64,000 bases of DNA, taken from Ophiura sarsii. Taxonomy: Eukaryota; Echinodermata; Ophiuroidea; Amphilepidida; Ophiuridae. The position numbers and the translations under genes were made by a program. A model generated the notes under the pieces. That model saw nothing but the letters and a program-made list of their open reading frames with translations. It did not search any database and had not been told where the DNA came from. Positions 1 through 12,800 of this stretch are shown in pieces; the first letter of the stretch is position 1; every line of letters begins with the position of its first letter. The stretch is from contig CM069442.1 of the NCBI GenBank assembly GCA_035610835.1, positions 56,833,950 to 56,897,949 on the forward strand, written 5' to 3'.

Positions 1-317
1 GAACAGTGAAATATGTTATTTGCAAGCATTTTATTGTTAAAGTACTTCAACTTATCTAACATAAATTTTTAAATATTTTAACACCAGAAGGTGTAAATTG
101 TTTAATATTTTAACACCAGAAGGTGTAAAAATTAACATAGGAGGGTAAAATTAACACCCTGACAGTGTTAATATAGCAACACCCAAAGGAGTGTTAATTC
201 ATCAACACCAAATACTGGTGTTAATCAACACCAAAAAGTGTGGACCCGCTGGGACACTTCTGTGGTGTTAAAATTAACACCGTCGGTGTTGGTTTTAACA
301 CCAGTGTTTTTGCAGTG
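1..317. repeat. Palindrome-array element (ACACC/GGTGT core), right end
   Basis: From about position 83 the sequence repeats short palindromes made of TTAACACC and GGTGTTAA with 3-12 bases between the half-sites, roughly ten half-site pairs in 230 bases. The array ends in TTTTTGCAGTG at 317. CAGTG is the complement of the CACTG end of the element at 6190-7255, so both may share a terminal type. The left end lies before the window. No protein is supported; a 64-codon frame inside it is a by-product of the repeats. Confidence 0.7.
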
Positions 318-3190
318 CAGTACCAATCTTCCCCGTTATTTACGTTTAGAGCTAAAAAACCCGGGTTCAAATCACATAGTGATTAGTTTTATTTCTTATA
401 ATTTCATTTCTTCTTGTATAGAATCAAATTAGTAAGAATATCAATTCATAACATTGGGATCTGTATCACTATTGTGATATGAACTATATATCTACGATGT
501 GATTTAAGACGCAAATAAGCATAGCTCCATAGGTGGCAATGATCAGATTAAGATTTCATTTCACTGCCGGCCCCTTAATTGGAAGATTATAATACCTTTC
601 CTGAAATGGCACTGCGGCCGAAACGTATGAATCTGTTATATTATCTTTGGTTTCAGTTCTCCCATCACAGCTAACTGAATTGTTGAATAGAAGTACCCAA
701 ACCAAAATCATCCTGTTGCTTTTAAAAGTCTGACATTGTTATCCCTGTGTACCAATCATTATCTTGCCGTTTTATCAGGAAATAGCATTGCTGACTCAAT
801 TTGAATTCCAAAATAAGTACTACGCAGTTCTACTATAAGACTTTGCAAACATACCGAAAACACGGCATCCTACCTTATTGCTCTGTGATCCTTTCCTTTA
901 CTAGCACCCCTTACACTCTTGAGAATTGCAAACTTACCGGTGCACTTTATAACCAGATATAGATATGCAGTTCACATATTTGCTCAAAAGCTGATATGAG
1001 AATATGCCTGCGACATTTGTCAATATTGCAATAATTAAGGGAAAGAAAATATGAATGCAATGAAACCTGTGTGACTGTTTCGGTATGACAAACCCCTGGG
1101 CACTCATGTATGAAATAGATATGGGTGTAATGTTAGCAGATCAGAATCCTGGGGCATTTAGTGAGAGACAACTACAACAATAGGATTTATTGGATGAGAG
1201 GTTATCAGAATGCCCCAAAAAAGGACCTTTGAGTTTAAAACAAAAGGCGAAATCTTCCAAAAAAGGTTCTTTGGGGAGAAATATGCAGTGTTTTCTAGAT
1301 TGGGTGAGAGTGTGTTTAAATGTTCAACAACGATATACTGTTGGTTCACTGTTTGAGAGTGAGATTAAAAAGGAGGTATTAACAGCCTTACATGCATACC
1401 CCAACATACGGGACTGCCACCCAACCGGGGGAAAATAAAGAATAACTCATTACGCAGAATGATTACCATGCTATGAGTTATAATAGTAAATGGCTAATGC
1501 TCTATTTAATATTGGAACTACACAATTACTGTACCACTATAAGAAATTATTTATGAGTGTCCAATTGACTCGGCATTAATAGACGATCTACCTCCTAACA
1601 AAAAAAGGGATCGTAATTATGTAACTCGGAAAAGTATAATAAATCGCTTACATTTCCTTCAAATGAACTTGAATTTTAATGAACTTGAGCAAAATATGTA
1701 TATATTTATCTATTATAAATCTGTTGATTTTTTCTACCCACATTAAAGTCGCACTTTTTCGACAAACTTTTTTCAAAATTTAAAATTTAAACTAAACTGT
1801 TGTGACATTTTTATTTATATAGGACAATTCTTTCATCAAAAAACCCACCACAAACCAACCCTAACCAACACATTTTTTGTTTAAATAAACATAAAATTTA
1901 GTTTTAACCAAGCAGGTATTCAAGCTAACCATAACTTTTGAATACCTTCTCAAATGAAACACTAAGCTTTAACCTACTGACGTCAAATCTGCGTTGTGCA
2001 AGATCGAGATGCGTTGAGAGACATTATCAATCGAGAGAACAAGACTAATTAACCAATAATGCAGGTACAACAATCTCCTTTCTACAGTTTTGTAGCCGTT
2101 TAAAAACTTAAGCCTCGTAACAGATTAATTAAATTACAAATTGTTCAAATTACTAGAAATGAAATCTACGGTTTTACTTTCACCAAGGTACTGAAAGATG
2201 GGCTGTCGTTAAAATAACAGTTTCTGATATGTGTCACATCACAGTTTGTTATTGATTATTACCTTACAGTGAGAAAATAATGTTTTACGTGTAGAGTCTA
2301 CATAAGGGTATAAGAGTTCACTTGGATGCACGCTTTTGGGATTTAGAATTGCATATTTGGCGGGGTTGATCATAAGTTGTATTTAACAAAAATTCCATAA
2401 CAAAGATCCGATTTGGTTTCCGGGATCAATCATTTTGTCATTTAACATTATTTGTTCTTAATGTTTAAGAACGTGTCCTAGTTCCCCTTATCAGGGTCAT
2501 AAATATTTGATCATTAACTATACTGGCATCATAAAATAATGATAAGAGATAAAATCTATCAATAAAGTTAGACCAAACACTCATTGTTGAGTGGTTTATG
2601 AAATTCGATTCAAGGAAATAAATATATTTTGGAACAGCAGATTCAAGAATCAAATGAAGTTATCTATTAAAATACCTTGCACAATAAATCAATAAATCAA
2701 TTGATTAATTAATTGAAGACTATGTTAGATGTTTGACTGTTGTACTTGTAGTTATGTGTGAGAAACAAATATAAATAAATAAAACGCAAATTAAACAAGG
2801 CTAGAATTCAGAATAAGTTATTGTTTCCAAAGGTCTGATCAAGGGTTAATTACACCAGTCCTTCTCTTGCCAACATATTCTTCTTTATATTTGGGTCCTA
2901 TTGGTCTCCATTTTCTTTTATAATGTTTAAAACTGATTCCCCCCACAATATGTCGCTATGACAATAGCCCAGTAGTAATGGGTCTACGAAATCACTCCAA
3001 CACCAAATATCCATCATACACATCATTCTAAATATTAATAAAAAATTCTAACATAAACTTTCACACGAAGCTCTCCTAATATATTCCGTGTCATGGTAAT
3101 AGATGCACATGTTGTTTACAATAAGTAAATCCAGGAATCGGTGTTGAAAACCTCTAGTTATACAACGGATAAAGTCGTACTGCCATACGT
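318..3190. other. Non-coding, nothing recognised
   Basis: AT-rich sequence without a supported gene. An 82-codon frame at 1190-1438 on the plus strand lies in a low-complexity stretch (two AAAAAAGG..CTTT blocks) and resembles no family I know. I see no tRNA, rRNA or transposon end. Confidence 0.5.
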
Positions 3191-3199
3191 TTTGACCGT

Positions 3200-4391
3200 T
3201 GAAACATGAATTTGATATACATGTTTATCTCTATCTGCAAATCCTACCTTTCAAATAGACCCCAATTTGTTCGCATTGGTACTGCTACTTCTCACCCCAC
3301 TGTGCTTGATTACTCTGTTCCACAAGGATCTGTGCTTGGACCGCAATGGTTCACTGTTTACACTTACCCTGTCCGTGATATAATTCCTCGCCACAAATTA
3401 GCCTATCATGCTTACGCTGATGACACACAGCTTTATTTGTCATTTGATACATCTCAACAAAATGCAGACTCTGCCGTAGCTACATGTACTCTTGAACTAT
3501 GCATCACTGAAATTCGTAAATGGATGAAATCAAACTTCTTAAAGCTCAACGATAATAAAACTGAATTTTTACTGTTTGGATCCCACCACTAATTGTCTAA
3601 GTCTCTAAGATCAACATTAAACACATACATATCGGTAATTATACAATTGTCTCAGTCTCCAAAGCTCGGAACCTGGGTGCAATTTTCGACTCTTTCATGA
3701 TTATGAAACCACACACATTTCCAATGCCATTCGCTGCTCAACATTTCAATTACGTAATATCAGCAGAATCCGCAAATATCTTAGTCGTGATGCTACAGAA
3801 CAAATAATTCATTCGTTTATAACCTCTCGTCTTGATAACAACAATGCTCTTCTTTATCATGGTTTACCAGCTAATGAACTTTATCGTCTTCAAAAAATTC
3901 AAAACACTGCAGCTCGCATTCTCACATCCTCTTAAAGATCTTACCATATTACGCCAATTTTAAAGGGAATCCATTGGCTCCCTGTAGCTTAGAGAATTGT
4001 TTTCAAACTACTGCTGATTGTATATAAATGTATCAACATTGTTGCCCCATCATATTTATCTGAATTGTTATCAATCTAAGTGCCAACTCGCACTCTTCGT
4101 TCTGGACAAATGCACTTTTTTCAAGAAACTATATCTTAGCGTTCTTGAGAAGACAGATCTGCAGCTCCTGGTCTCTGGAATGAACTTCCTATCTATATAA
4201 AAACTGCAAAAACTGTAACAATCTTCAAAACTCTTGAAAACGTTTGTAATAATTATGTATTTTTATTGTTGTTGTTTATCGGGTTTTTTATATTTATATT
4301 GTATCTTTTTATGTTTTGTGCCTTGAGCGCTCTTATTAAGAGTGGTGGATATGTGCCTTGTCACTATTATTATAATTATGTATTATTATTC
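3200..4391 (+). mobile_element. LINE retrotransposon, 3' fragment (CR1/L2-like)
   Basis: A 5'-truncated non-LTR retrotransposon. It holds the end of the reverse transcriptase, then the usual C-terminal region in shifted frames (words recognisable as LGAIFDS, LSRDATEQIIHSFITSRLD, HWLPV and KLLLIVYK between 3,660 and 4,030). A 3' tail follows at about 4,318-4,391: GTGCCTTGAGCGCTCTTATT, then an ATTATT-rich end. This tail type is common in CR1/L2-group LINEs; the clade is my inference. Frameshifts and stops make it inactive. Confidence 0.8.
3206..3592 (+). pseudogene. Reverse transcriptase fragment (YADD box)
   Basis: A 128-codon open stretch from the palm region of a LINE reverse transcriptase. 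VPQGSVLGP is motif B-like, followed by HAYADDTQLYLSF, the catalytic YxDD motif with both aspartates intact near residue 72, then a KWMKSNFLKLNDNKTEFLLFG thumb-type segment read in the same frame. The endonuclease and the RT N-terminus are absent. The methionine at 3206 is internal and not a real start. Confidence 0.85.
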
Positions 4392-5000
4392 TGAGAACCC
4401 GAAGTGTTGTATACTCTATGTCATTATGTCTAAATGAAAAGGGAAAGGTTGAATACAGAAAACCGATATAAGATAAAGAATCCTTTATAGAAAGAATTCA
4501 TAGATGGAGTGTAATCACTGAACATTATTTAATGGCTGACCAATAAACAGCAGCATTCTCTGTATATAATTCAAACCTGATCAAATGTGATATAATCAAC
4601 AATGATTGTGTATTTGATTAGAACCTACCATGACTGCATTTATCTCGCGTTCTCATTGAAAGAAGAATCTGTTGCCATGCATGGACGAAAATATTCTTTT
4701 AAAATAGTTGTCATATTTGTCTTCTTTTAACAGTTTTAAATTCCTTAGTTGTCATATATTCCTTCTTTTAAATGGAGTACATTATAGCAAAGTAAGAGAT
4801 GTAAGAGATGTTTAGCTTTATGCAAAATATTTGCAAATATACAAATTATGTCATGAGTACCTCCAATAGGCCCTTACAATGCATTTCCTTTGATACGCAT
4901 CATTATTTTACTACACAAAGAAAAGATACACATTGTGAGATATGCTTTTACGACGGGTATTCATACAATAGGTTGATATAAAAATGCATGAGAAAGATCG
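4392..5000. other. Non-coding, nothing recognised
   Basis: No coding or repeat signal that I can support between the LINE tail and the histone-type stem-loops. Confidence 0.5.
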
Positions 5001-5002
5001 GT

Positions 5003-5018
5003 GGCTCTGAAAAGAGCC
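5003..5018 (-). promoter_or_regulatory. Histone-type 3' stem-loop
   Basis: On the minus strand this reads GGCTCTTTTCAGAGCC, a perfect 6-bp stem with a 4-base loop that fits the metazoan replication-dependent histone mRNA stem-loop bound by SLBP. It is followed by ACC and a purine/pyrimidine block (GATCTTTCTC) where a histone downstream element would sit. No histone coding sequence lies upstream of it, that is at higher coordinates. Confidence 0.65.
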
Positions 5019-5042
5019 TGTTGTCCATTAAACAGAGATGGC

Positions 5043-5058
5043 GGCTCTGAAAAGAGCT
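5043..5058 (-). promoter_or_regulatory. Second histone-type 3' stem-loop
   Basis: Minus-strand AGCTCTTTTCAGAGCC, one base off the copy 40 bp away, followed by GCCATCTC. Two stem-loops in the same orientation within 56 bp suggest a duplicated 3' UTR fragment, not a working histone terminator. Confidence 0.5.
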
Positions 5059-5142
5059 CAAAGTAAATTGCCACCTAGCATAGAATCCTTTGGCTGCCCC
5101 TTGACCATTTGAAATAACTTAGACTGCCACTTGTCTACTATA

Positions 5143-5695
5143 CAGGGTAAGTAAAAAAACATTGTGCACGATTTGAAACGGCCATTTGGCCTTGATGCGT
5201 GCATTGAACCGTTAATTTATTGTTGTCAGTGTAAAGCGGTATTGATCTAGTTTATCCTCCAAAAAAATGAAAGTAATCGACTGAAGAATAAGCAAACTGT
5301 GGCAAGTTTTGTAAACTGACAGTGTTTTTCGCCATTCCTATGGGATGTACACAGTTAAGACATGAATATTACTGCAGCATGATGGTATGGAGTGAGAGTG
5401 AGAAAGCACCATCATCCTAAACAAAGGAGGATGTGGCATCCTAAGTGCTCTGTAACAGGTGATGCTTGTATTCAGATTTGCCTTTTCATTTGACAACTCG
5501 GTATCAGATGATTAACTACTTATCCCAGAGTGAAAGAATGATTTTTCAGTAACATTTTGACAATTAACATGATTAATGTGAGTGATAATGACCATTTAGC
5601 AAAACCAATTTTACTGTGTGTAAATCTCATAGGAATGGCGAAAAACGGTCAAATGGCCGTTTAAAATCATGCACAATATTTTTCGACTCACCCTG
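5143..5695. mobile_element. TA-flanked MITE (mariner-type ends)
   Basis: A 553-bp element beginning CAGGGTAAGTAAAAAAACAT and ending with its near complement (..GACTCACCCTG). Inverted repeats of about 50 bp include TGTGCACGATTT and GGCCATTTG blocks, and both ends are flanked by TA. The TA target and CAGGGT termini fit non-autonomous Tc1/mariner-type elements. No transposase frame is present. It lies between the histone-type stem-loops and a third, decayed stem-loop-like sequence at 5771-5804. Confidence 0.85.
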
Positions 5696-5770
5696 TATAC
5701 AGACTAAAAAAGTATATTGCACAGTAGGTCGGTCACTGATCTGTAAAGGCTGAATACAGGTAAGTGCTTT

Positions 5771-5804
5771 GCATTTTCAGAACCACACATCTTTCTCAAG
5801 ATGG
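5771..5804 (+). promoter_or_regulatory. Decayed histone 3'-end-like sequence
   Basis: Plus-strand GCATTTTCAGAACCACACAT followed by CTTTCTCAAG resembles the second half of a histone stem-loop, its ACCAC tail and a downstream element, in the opposite orientation to the two intact stem-loops near 5.0 kb. The left arm of the stem is lost, so it would not fold. Confidence 0.3.
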
Positions 5805-6189
5805 AAAGGGACAACTACTTTATATCAAGCTAATTGTTTTTAAAATGCTCTTTTTGCAAGTATGAATGGGCACCTACTCTCAAATCAATCATCAATATAA
5901 TAATTATAGAGAAATGGCAATCGCTAGGTCGTATTATAATAATTTGGTCCTGAAGAAGTCAGACCGAATCCTGACTTAAGCTTGACAGTGTTATATTTAT
6001 CCGACGGCGAACCCGTTATACTCTTAACCTACTAAAATATACACATTTCATCAAATATGAAATCACGAAAGAAAAATCAAATACCGATATGTCCAAAGTT
6101 ATTTAAATACGCAAATCAAGAGCAATGTAATTGAAAACCACTCCTGAAGCGAAATGATGAGAATGATAACTGTTTGAAAGAATCTACTA

Positions 6190-7255
6190 CACTGCAAATT
6201 GAGTGTTTTGAAATTAAACATCTAAACATGTTTACTTTCTGAGCGCTTGTGTCCAATTGCTAAGCACTTGATAGGTGCTTAGCAATTAAACATACTCGAC
6301 TTAACAAAACATGTTTAATTCTTTAGCATTACATATTTAAAGTCTAAACGTTTGCTAGTCGAAACACTTGCTAAACACATTAGGCCATATACGTTTAGTA
6401 ATTAAACACACGTTATATGAAGTAAATACTACCTAAACATGTTTAGGTTATCAGGCGTTTAGCATTTAAACATCTGTTGAACACGTGACGAACAATATTG
6501 AATGTTATTGGTTGAACGTATTGGGTCATGTTAGCGACTGTCGCCATTTTGGATTTCACTAAGTGGGCATCGTATTTAGTAAATTGGGATGGAAAATCAG
6601 ATTTTCCATCTCAAATTGAACCAAATAGAACTGTGATGTCACGTGGGAGGCCGTCAAATATGTTATGGTCACAAATGTTGTTCAGTGAGTTGGTGAGACG
6701 TTACGAGGTAAGGTGGTGAGAGCCTATACATGTAGTATCAATTGTTATGCTCATCGTGTGTGTGTAATAGTTTAAGCTTACTTAACTTCAATACAGCATA
6801 TGCCGTGATCTACATTTATGATGAGCGAATAGTTTGATGAATTTAAGTATAGGATCTAACCATCTTACCAACAATATCACATCAACTTCTTATAACTTTT
6901 GACCACAACCTAACATGTTGACGGCCATAGCAACCACTGACAAAGCCTGATTGCATGCACTGCCACGGAACATGTTTAGAATCTAAACATTTGATCATCT
7001 TAAAATGTTTGCTTTCTAAACATTGAAGTGATGGACATGTTTCAGTGCTAAACATTTATGATGACACTAAACATGTTTAGCATTTAAACATATTTAGAAA
7101 GTGTAGTCAAACTAGTGTTTAGCATTAGTGTTTAGGTTGTAAACATGTTTAGATGATAATCATCTAAACATGTTTAGTAATTAAACATGTTTAGAAAGTG
7201 TCTTCAAGATAGTGTTTAGCTTTGTGTTTAGGATCTAAACACCCAATTTACAGTG
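6190..7255. mobile_element. CACTG-ended element with two palindrome arrays
   Basis: A 1,066-bp element. It starts CACTGCAAATTGAGTGTTT and ends AAACACCCAATTTACAGTG, terminal inverted repeats of 19 bp with two mismatches, flanked by TA. Inside each end (about 6,200-6,480 and 6,970-7,240) is an array of palindromes on the theme CTAAACATGTTTAG, about eight per side. A core of roughly 480 bp between them has no convincing gene; a 63-codon frame at 6528-6719 is unsupported. CACTG termini occur in animal EnSpm/CACTA elements, but assignment to that group is inference. Confidence 0.75.
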
Positions 7256-8227
7256 TAGTACATAACTATAATACGGTAGCATAGAGCTGTCCACATGACG
7301 TCACACTAGCCATCTCGTGGATAAAATAATTTACTAGGACATAGCTAAAAGACAGCCACTGGTTGATTGGAGATCAGGCAAAACGTGCAAATGAAATGAG
7401 GAATTTGTAGGTACAAATCATGTTTAAAAACATTATTATTAAATGTTTGAAAATGGCAAAGTTAATACTCATAAAGAGTTGGAAATGGTGGAAATATTAA
7501 TTGAAACGGACTGCGCTTCAAGGTCGAGTATCAAAAATAAGGACAACTCAATTCATGTGGGTTGAAAGTGAAGGTTTCAAAACTGTGTACGCATGATTTA
7601 TCGGGTAAGAGAAACGTGCGGATATAAATTGGAGGCGGTTATGAATTGTGAAATAAATCATACAATTTAACCTCTTATGTCGTGCACATCCAACTATAAT
7701 GAAGCATAAGTGTATAATACACGATAATTACCCGATCTACACATTAGGAATAGTAGACGCGATGCCGGGGCTATTCATCTTGTTAACTTGTTGACATTTC
7801 GATTCACTAATTTATTTTTCAAATGAAATTGAGTGAATTATTATTATCGATACTGGACACCAACATGCAGTCAATTACATATTACATGTTCTACATTCCA
7901 AACTCTGTATGAGATTTTTTTCAATGATGGAAAATTCTTAATTTTAATGAGAAAAGCGCTCGAGAACTAGACAATCCTAGTGAAGGTCGACAAAACGGAC
8001 CTACCAGTGATGCAACATACAGGTTCACTCGAGAGCAACTTTATTTGTAGATAATAAACCCAGCATCAATATTAAGCATTTAATCAAAATAATATGTCTC
8101 GAGACACGTGTTTATGTAGGGTGGGGTGCACGTGCTCAAACTTCGTTTATACATTTTAGACAAACAGCGGTGATTGTTATTAGATGGTATCAAGATTAAA
8201 GTGTCTTCTACCTTAACATTTGTAATC
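7256..8227. other. Non-coding, nothing recognised
   Basis: No supported gene or structured repeat. Confidence 0.5.
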
Positions 8228-8425
8228 CTCTATGGGACGTTTTCTCGTATTAAACGCGGTTTTTGCTTAAAACGGTTATTAACTACATTCGTGTCTAAGT
8301 TAAAGCGAGTTTATCTTTTATACGACGTTTTTAACAAATGCTGCTTTTAAACTCTGCGAATATCGTCCCCAGAGTATTGTGGACCAAATTGGTTACAATA
8401 GATATCTACCGAATTCCTCAAAAAT
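8228..8425. repeat. Fragment of the TGGCCCGTATTCTCGTA MITE family
   Basis: Shares TTTTCTCGTA near its start and CTGCTTTTAAACTCTGCGAA, CCCCAGAGT and GGTTACAATAGAT blocks, in the same order, with the element at 47,500-47,990. The ends are eroded. Confidence 0.7.
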
Positions 8426-9315
8426 GAACAAATCTTACAAAATAACTTTCACTCAAGAAATCAGATGAATATTGACAATTGTGAATGGCATGCTTGGTAG
8501 CCTCCCCCTTTAACAGGTTCTCAATATTGATATCATTCCAACATTTAACGCATTTCGATACTCAGAAACAGGTTTTAACACAAAGCGAATCCCATTGATC
8601 TGTAGAGTCCTTAAAAGCCGCGTGATAGTAGCCGTAGGCAATGCTATTGTCTTACCACCACAGCTGTCTCCCTAGAAAGTCAATAGTCAAAATGCGCTCG
8701 CGGAAACTTAAAGGTTTTATGTAGTGCTTACCTGAAACATAGCGCCTTAAAATAGTGTGGCTGTATTCAAAACAAGCGCATCAAAGTTGTGTTTGAGGAC
8801 CACCGCCTCAACCACTGAGGGAGCATGTTGATATTTAAATCATTATAATAAGATATGTTGGTATTTTATGTCCCTGAAAAGGCGACGAAAAAAACATGAT
8901 CTACGGGCACGATCGACCGTTTTATTTTTGGATTTTTTTAAAAATAAATTTGTTTCTTTGAAGATTTGTGATTTGTTTTATAGTTAACCTGCAATTTCAC
9001 GAAAATTCACCAACATTTTCATGAAGATGTTGACGAACAAAAAACACCCGCCCGACAGAATCTTCCTGAGAGGTCCATTTACACGCAGAACAGGGTTTTC
9101 TGTCTTCGCCTATTCGTTTTCATTTCACAGTTTATTATACATATCAACAATTAAATAATTGCCTACCCATTGTTGCAAGTGGCTTGATTCAGACAATATA
9201 CCCGCATGACCAATTCAAGCGACAGAGGGTGTTGCAATATCGAATGTATTAAATGTATTTTTCTCTCGATATTCAAGACCAGTAGTTTTCTTGACTTTGG
9301 GCAATAGGCCTAAAT
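8426..9315. other. Non-coding, nothing recognised
   Basis: No supported gene. The last 8 bases (9308-9315, GCCTAAAT) are the left target duplication of the next element. Confidence 0.5.
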
Positions 9316-9662
9316 CAGGCATTCTCAAATGGTGGCGCGCGCGCCACTTCTGGCGCATCAAGGCATCCTAAGTGGCGCGAGAGTGGTTAAAAATTGTTTT
9401 AAAAATAAATCATATCATGATATAGCCAGATTTCATAGGCCTATGACGGTCAGATGTATAAAGACAGCAATTTTTCGCGCGCTTCGCGCGCATGTGCCCT
9501 CAAAAGAGTAATATTAGTTATTATGTTGCCTACATATATATGTTACTATATTTTGTGACGGGAATTTTGCCATTGTAAATTCTAAAAAATATGACCAAGT
9601 GGAGCTTCAACAAGTTGGTTACTAAAATGTGGCCCATCAGTAAATCTAGTTGAGAAAGCCTG
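9316..9662. mobile_element. hAT-type MITE with 8-bp target duplication
   Basis: A 347-bp element starting CAGGCATTCTCAA and ending TTGAGAAAGCCTG, flanked on both sides by the same 8 bases, GCCTAAAT (9308-9315 and 9663-9670). Eight-base duplications and CAG..CTG-type imperfect short inverted repeats are typical of hAT elements. It contains GC-rich hairpins (GGCGCGCGCGCC near 9,334; CGCGCGCTTCGCGCG near 9,475). The 60-codon frame inside is not a transposase, so the element is non-autonomous. Confidence 0.9.
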
Positions 9663-9825
9663 GCCTAAATCATTTGGATACAGATAAACGTTGTGAGCGC
9701 AACCGATTGTAAAAAGACCGAAAAACTAGTCAAAACCTAGCTCGAGCGCCGTCCCAACACTAGAGCCAGGTCTTTGCTACCAAGGTTTAGAGGGGCACAG
9801 TTTTGGGCTATTGAGGAGGCACGAG

Positions 9826-9870
9826 TCTAGTGCTATCAAACCTAGTCTAGTCTAGTGCTATCAAACCTAG
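9826..9870. repeat. Two-copy direct repeat, 25-bp period
   Basis: TCTAGTGCTATCAAACCTAG occurs at 9826-9845 and again at 9851-9870 without a mismatch. Confidence 0.85.
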
Positions 9871-12800
9871 CCTCTTTTCTACTATGATATCTGTAGCTGA
9901 ACATGCATTGAGTATTACATTCATTTGTTATCTGATTGAATACAATATTCTTATTTGACAAAATCGTGTTTACAACGATGATATAAAATACACACTTAAC
10001 GTCATACCAGGTAAACGACCCTGATCAATTTCAATCTGAGTGATATATGTCTCTGTTTTTGCTCACCTAATTTCGATATAAATACCATCGCATTATGAGA
10101 AACAAGATGAAATTCATAACAATATGACACAGGATAATTACCAATCATGACAATCTAAATCGCTCTGGCTTTATGACTATAAAGTATCATCATTATCATA
10201 CATAACATAGGCGCACCGCAGTTGCAATTTGTTTTCTAGATTCACCAATATGAATTCAAATAGACCCTATTATAGATATTTATTTCCAATTATCTGTATT
10301 GGCCGGTACTAGGTTCTAGTCAAAGTCGACTCATTAACTACAACAATTACTCCTACTGGTAGGAAATAACAATGCTTTAAATTATTTCACCTTTCGAACG
10401 ACATCGTATTTAAGTGATGGTGATTTGTGTAGTATGTTCACCTTTAGAACGGAGTTTAGTCTGCAATATATCGCCAATGCATCAGAAAAGTGAATATTCC
10501 CATGACATTCTCTCAGTATTACCGGTGAATTAAATTTTACAATCAACGTATTTTTCTCCAGGCCATATTCTCAAGCCTTGATCATGTTTTGTCCCCTCAA
10601 ATCTTCACACAATTATGTTTCTGTTCATGCTTTCTATAAAATAGAGATGGTTTGCTCTTATCCGCAATAAGTTGCAATACACCCTTCTTATTTTGTAGTC
10701 GGTAAGCATATGCGTACTACTTCGGGAGTTAACTTGCTGTTGCCCAAAACCCAGTCATTTCGGCATTGGTTTACTATGTATCTGCAATATTTGCACCATA
10801 TTTTGAATTCAATCAATACACGTCAGATCACCTGTGCAAATTCTTAGAAAGACCAAAGGAATACCATGTCCATTTCTTCATCCAAAGTATTGATCATTGC
10901 AAAATTCAAACACAAAATGTGACCATTCTCTTATGATTCCTGAAAGAAATAAACCCCGTAAGTATGCAAAGAACAAAAGCAAGATATATCAACTTAATGT
11001 GGGGAAACAAGCAATAAAAAGGGATAATAAAGCGATTAAACAGTAAAATATACTAAGGCAAGCAATATAATTGCTATGCACTAAAAAAAAATAACAATAT
11101 AACACGGATATACACTGGGACATGCAATAAACATTGTTGTGCAATAAAACAACATAAATAACTTAATAAGACCAATTGCAACGTTTCAAGTAGTTTATGG
11201 ATTTTGAATTATGTAGTTGTTTTATCTTTGTGCGGCGCATTGTGTTTCCTTGCGGTTTGATATGCGTCTTTTAAATGCCTGTTTATTATCATTATTAATA
11301 TTATATCAGTGACAAAATATAAAAACAAAAGTAGTAAGAACTATAAAGAATATAGTGAACTATACGAGTTATATAGCACGAAGTCAGTGAGTTACTACTC
11401 GTAACTATGTTTAAAATAAAGACATTTGATATATTATTTTAAATAAGACTGCAAAAAAGTGATGTAAATCAAAGTGTCTCGCGTTGTAGAATTCCATAGC
11501 ACATGTTTACAATGCTTTAGATGATTAATATTAGCACACACTCGTACTAGTATCCCTTGCCATATTCAAAGTACTTTCTCAGTAACAAGTGAAATGTATT
11601 TAATATTTTAGAAAATTAAAATGATTAAAACATAGTACCCCGGTTGACATTCTCACGACATTTTCTGATTTTCTGAATACCTTTTTAAAATTCATTTACA
11701 AGGTTTCCACTGTTTCTGTGTGTCTCATGTGTCCAAATAGGTTGCGATGCACCGCAGCTGGATATATTTCTATTTTGAATGACGGCACAGACGATATGAA
11801 GGCACCCTGATCGAAACCAGCCAGTTGAAGAATTTAAGCCTTTCAAATCTACTCTTACGCTCTACAGCACACATACACAGTCCGTTTGTAAAGTCATAAA
11901 CATGTGTGCAGAAACACTTCAAATACAAGGAGTATCTACATTTTTAATTACCATGCTCAATCAACGTTTTAATTTTGTACTCTTCCCTCAGTTTGGGTTC
12001 ATATATAGATTTACAGAATTATACTATTGTCTCGCAAATGTAGTTATAGAAGACTATGTTAGAGAAATAACATAATGGAAATATATAAATGAAATGACAA
12101 TAGTAAACATGGCACAACATGTAAAGTACACTTTCCTATACCGGCGGAAACATGCAAGACATTAAATGTTAATGTCGTGTTACATTCTTTATATGTGTTT
12201 CGTTAGAGGCATGTCGACATATCGATGATTTAGGCGGGAGAAGTCATATAAGCATGTGCACAGCTTGTAAAATACCATGGCAACGCCGTAGATAACTAAA
12301 ACACTAATTTCAAATTGCAGGTTTTTTTAGTCTCTGTTCCGTCAATAATATTGAAATATTCAGGTGCACCAAGAGTTACCTGTCTTTGTTCTCATATTGG
12401 AGCAAGCATGATGACTAGTGGAGCGATTAGGTTTTATTTCATCTGCCTATGTGAATTTGAAGCAAACCTTCGAAGTAATACCATTATGTTTAAAGGGTAT
12501 TTCATTTTATTGAACTAAACAGATGCATTAATGGAGCCCTAGTGTTAATAATTATTTGGCAGTTATTTCCTGGAAATATATACATATTTGTTTTATATGA
12601 ACACGCAAAGCGTACATCTGGTACATATGTAAGTGATTAGAGAACCTTACAATTAATATCATTCGAATAGCTCTCCATCACTAACGTCATAATGACTCCC
12701 AATGTCATTTCCGTTGCTTACGATGATAATCTTAATTCTTGACAAATGTAAAAATATTTTAATTAGGCATGAATGCATACGATAAAGTAACGTGTGACAT

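Noticed and set aside
300..400. Possible tRNA B-box-like word (GGGTTCAAATC near 362)
   Set aside because: No A box or cloverleaf around it.
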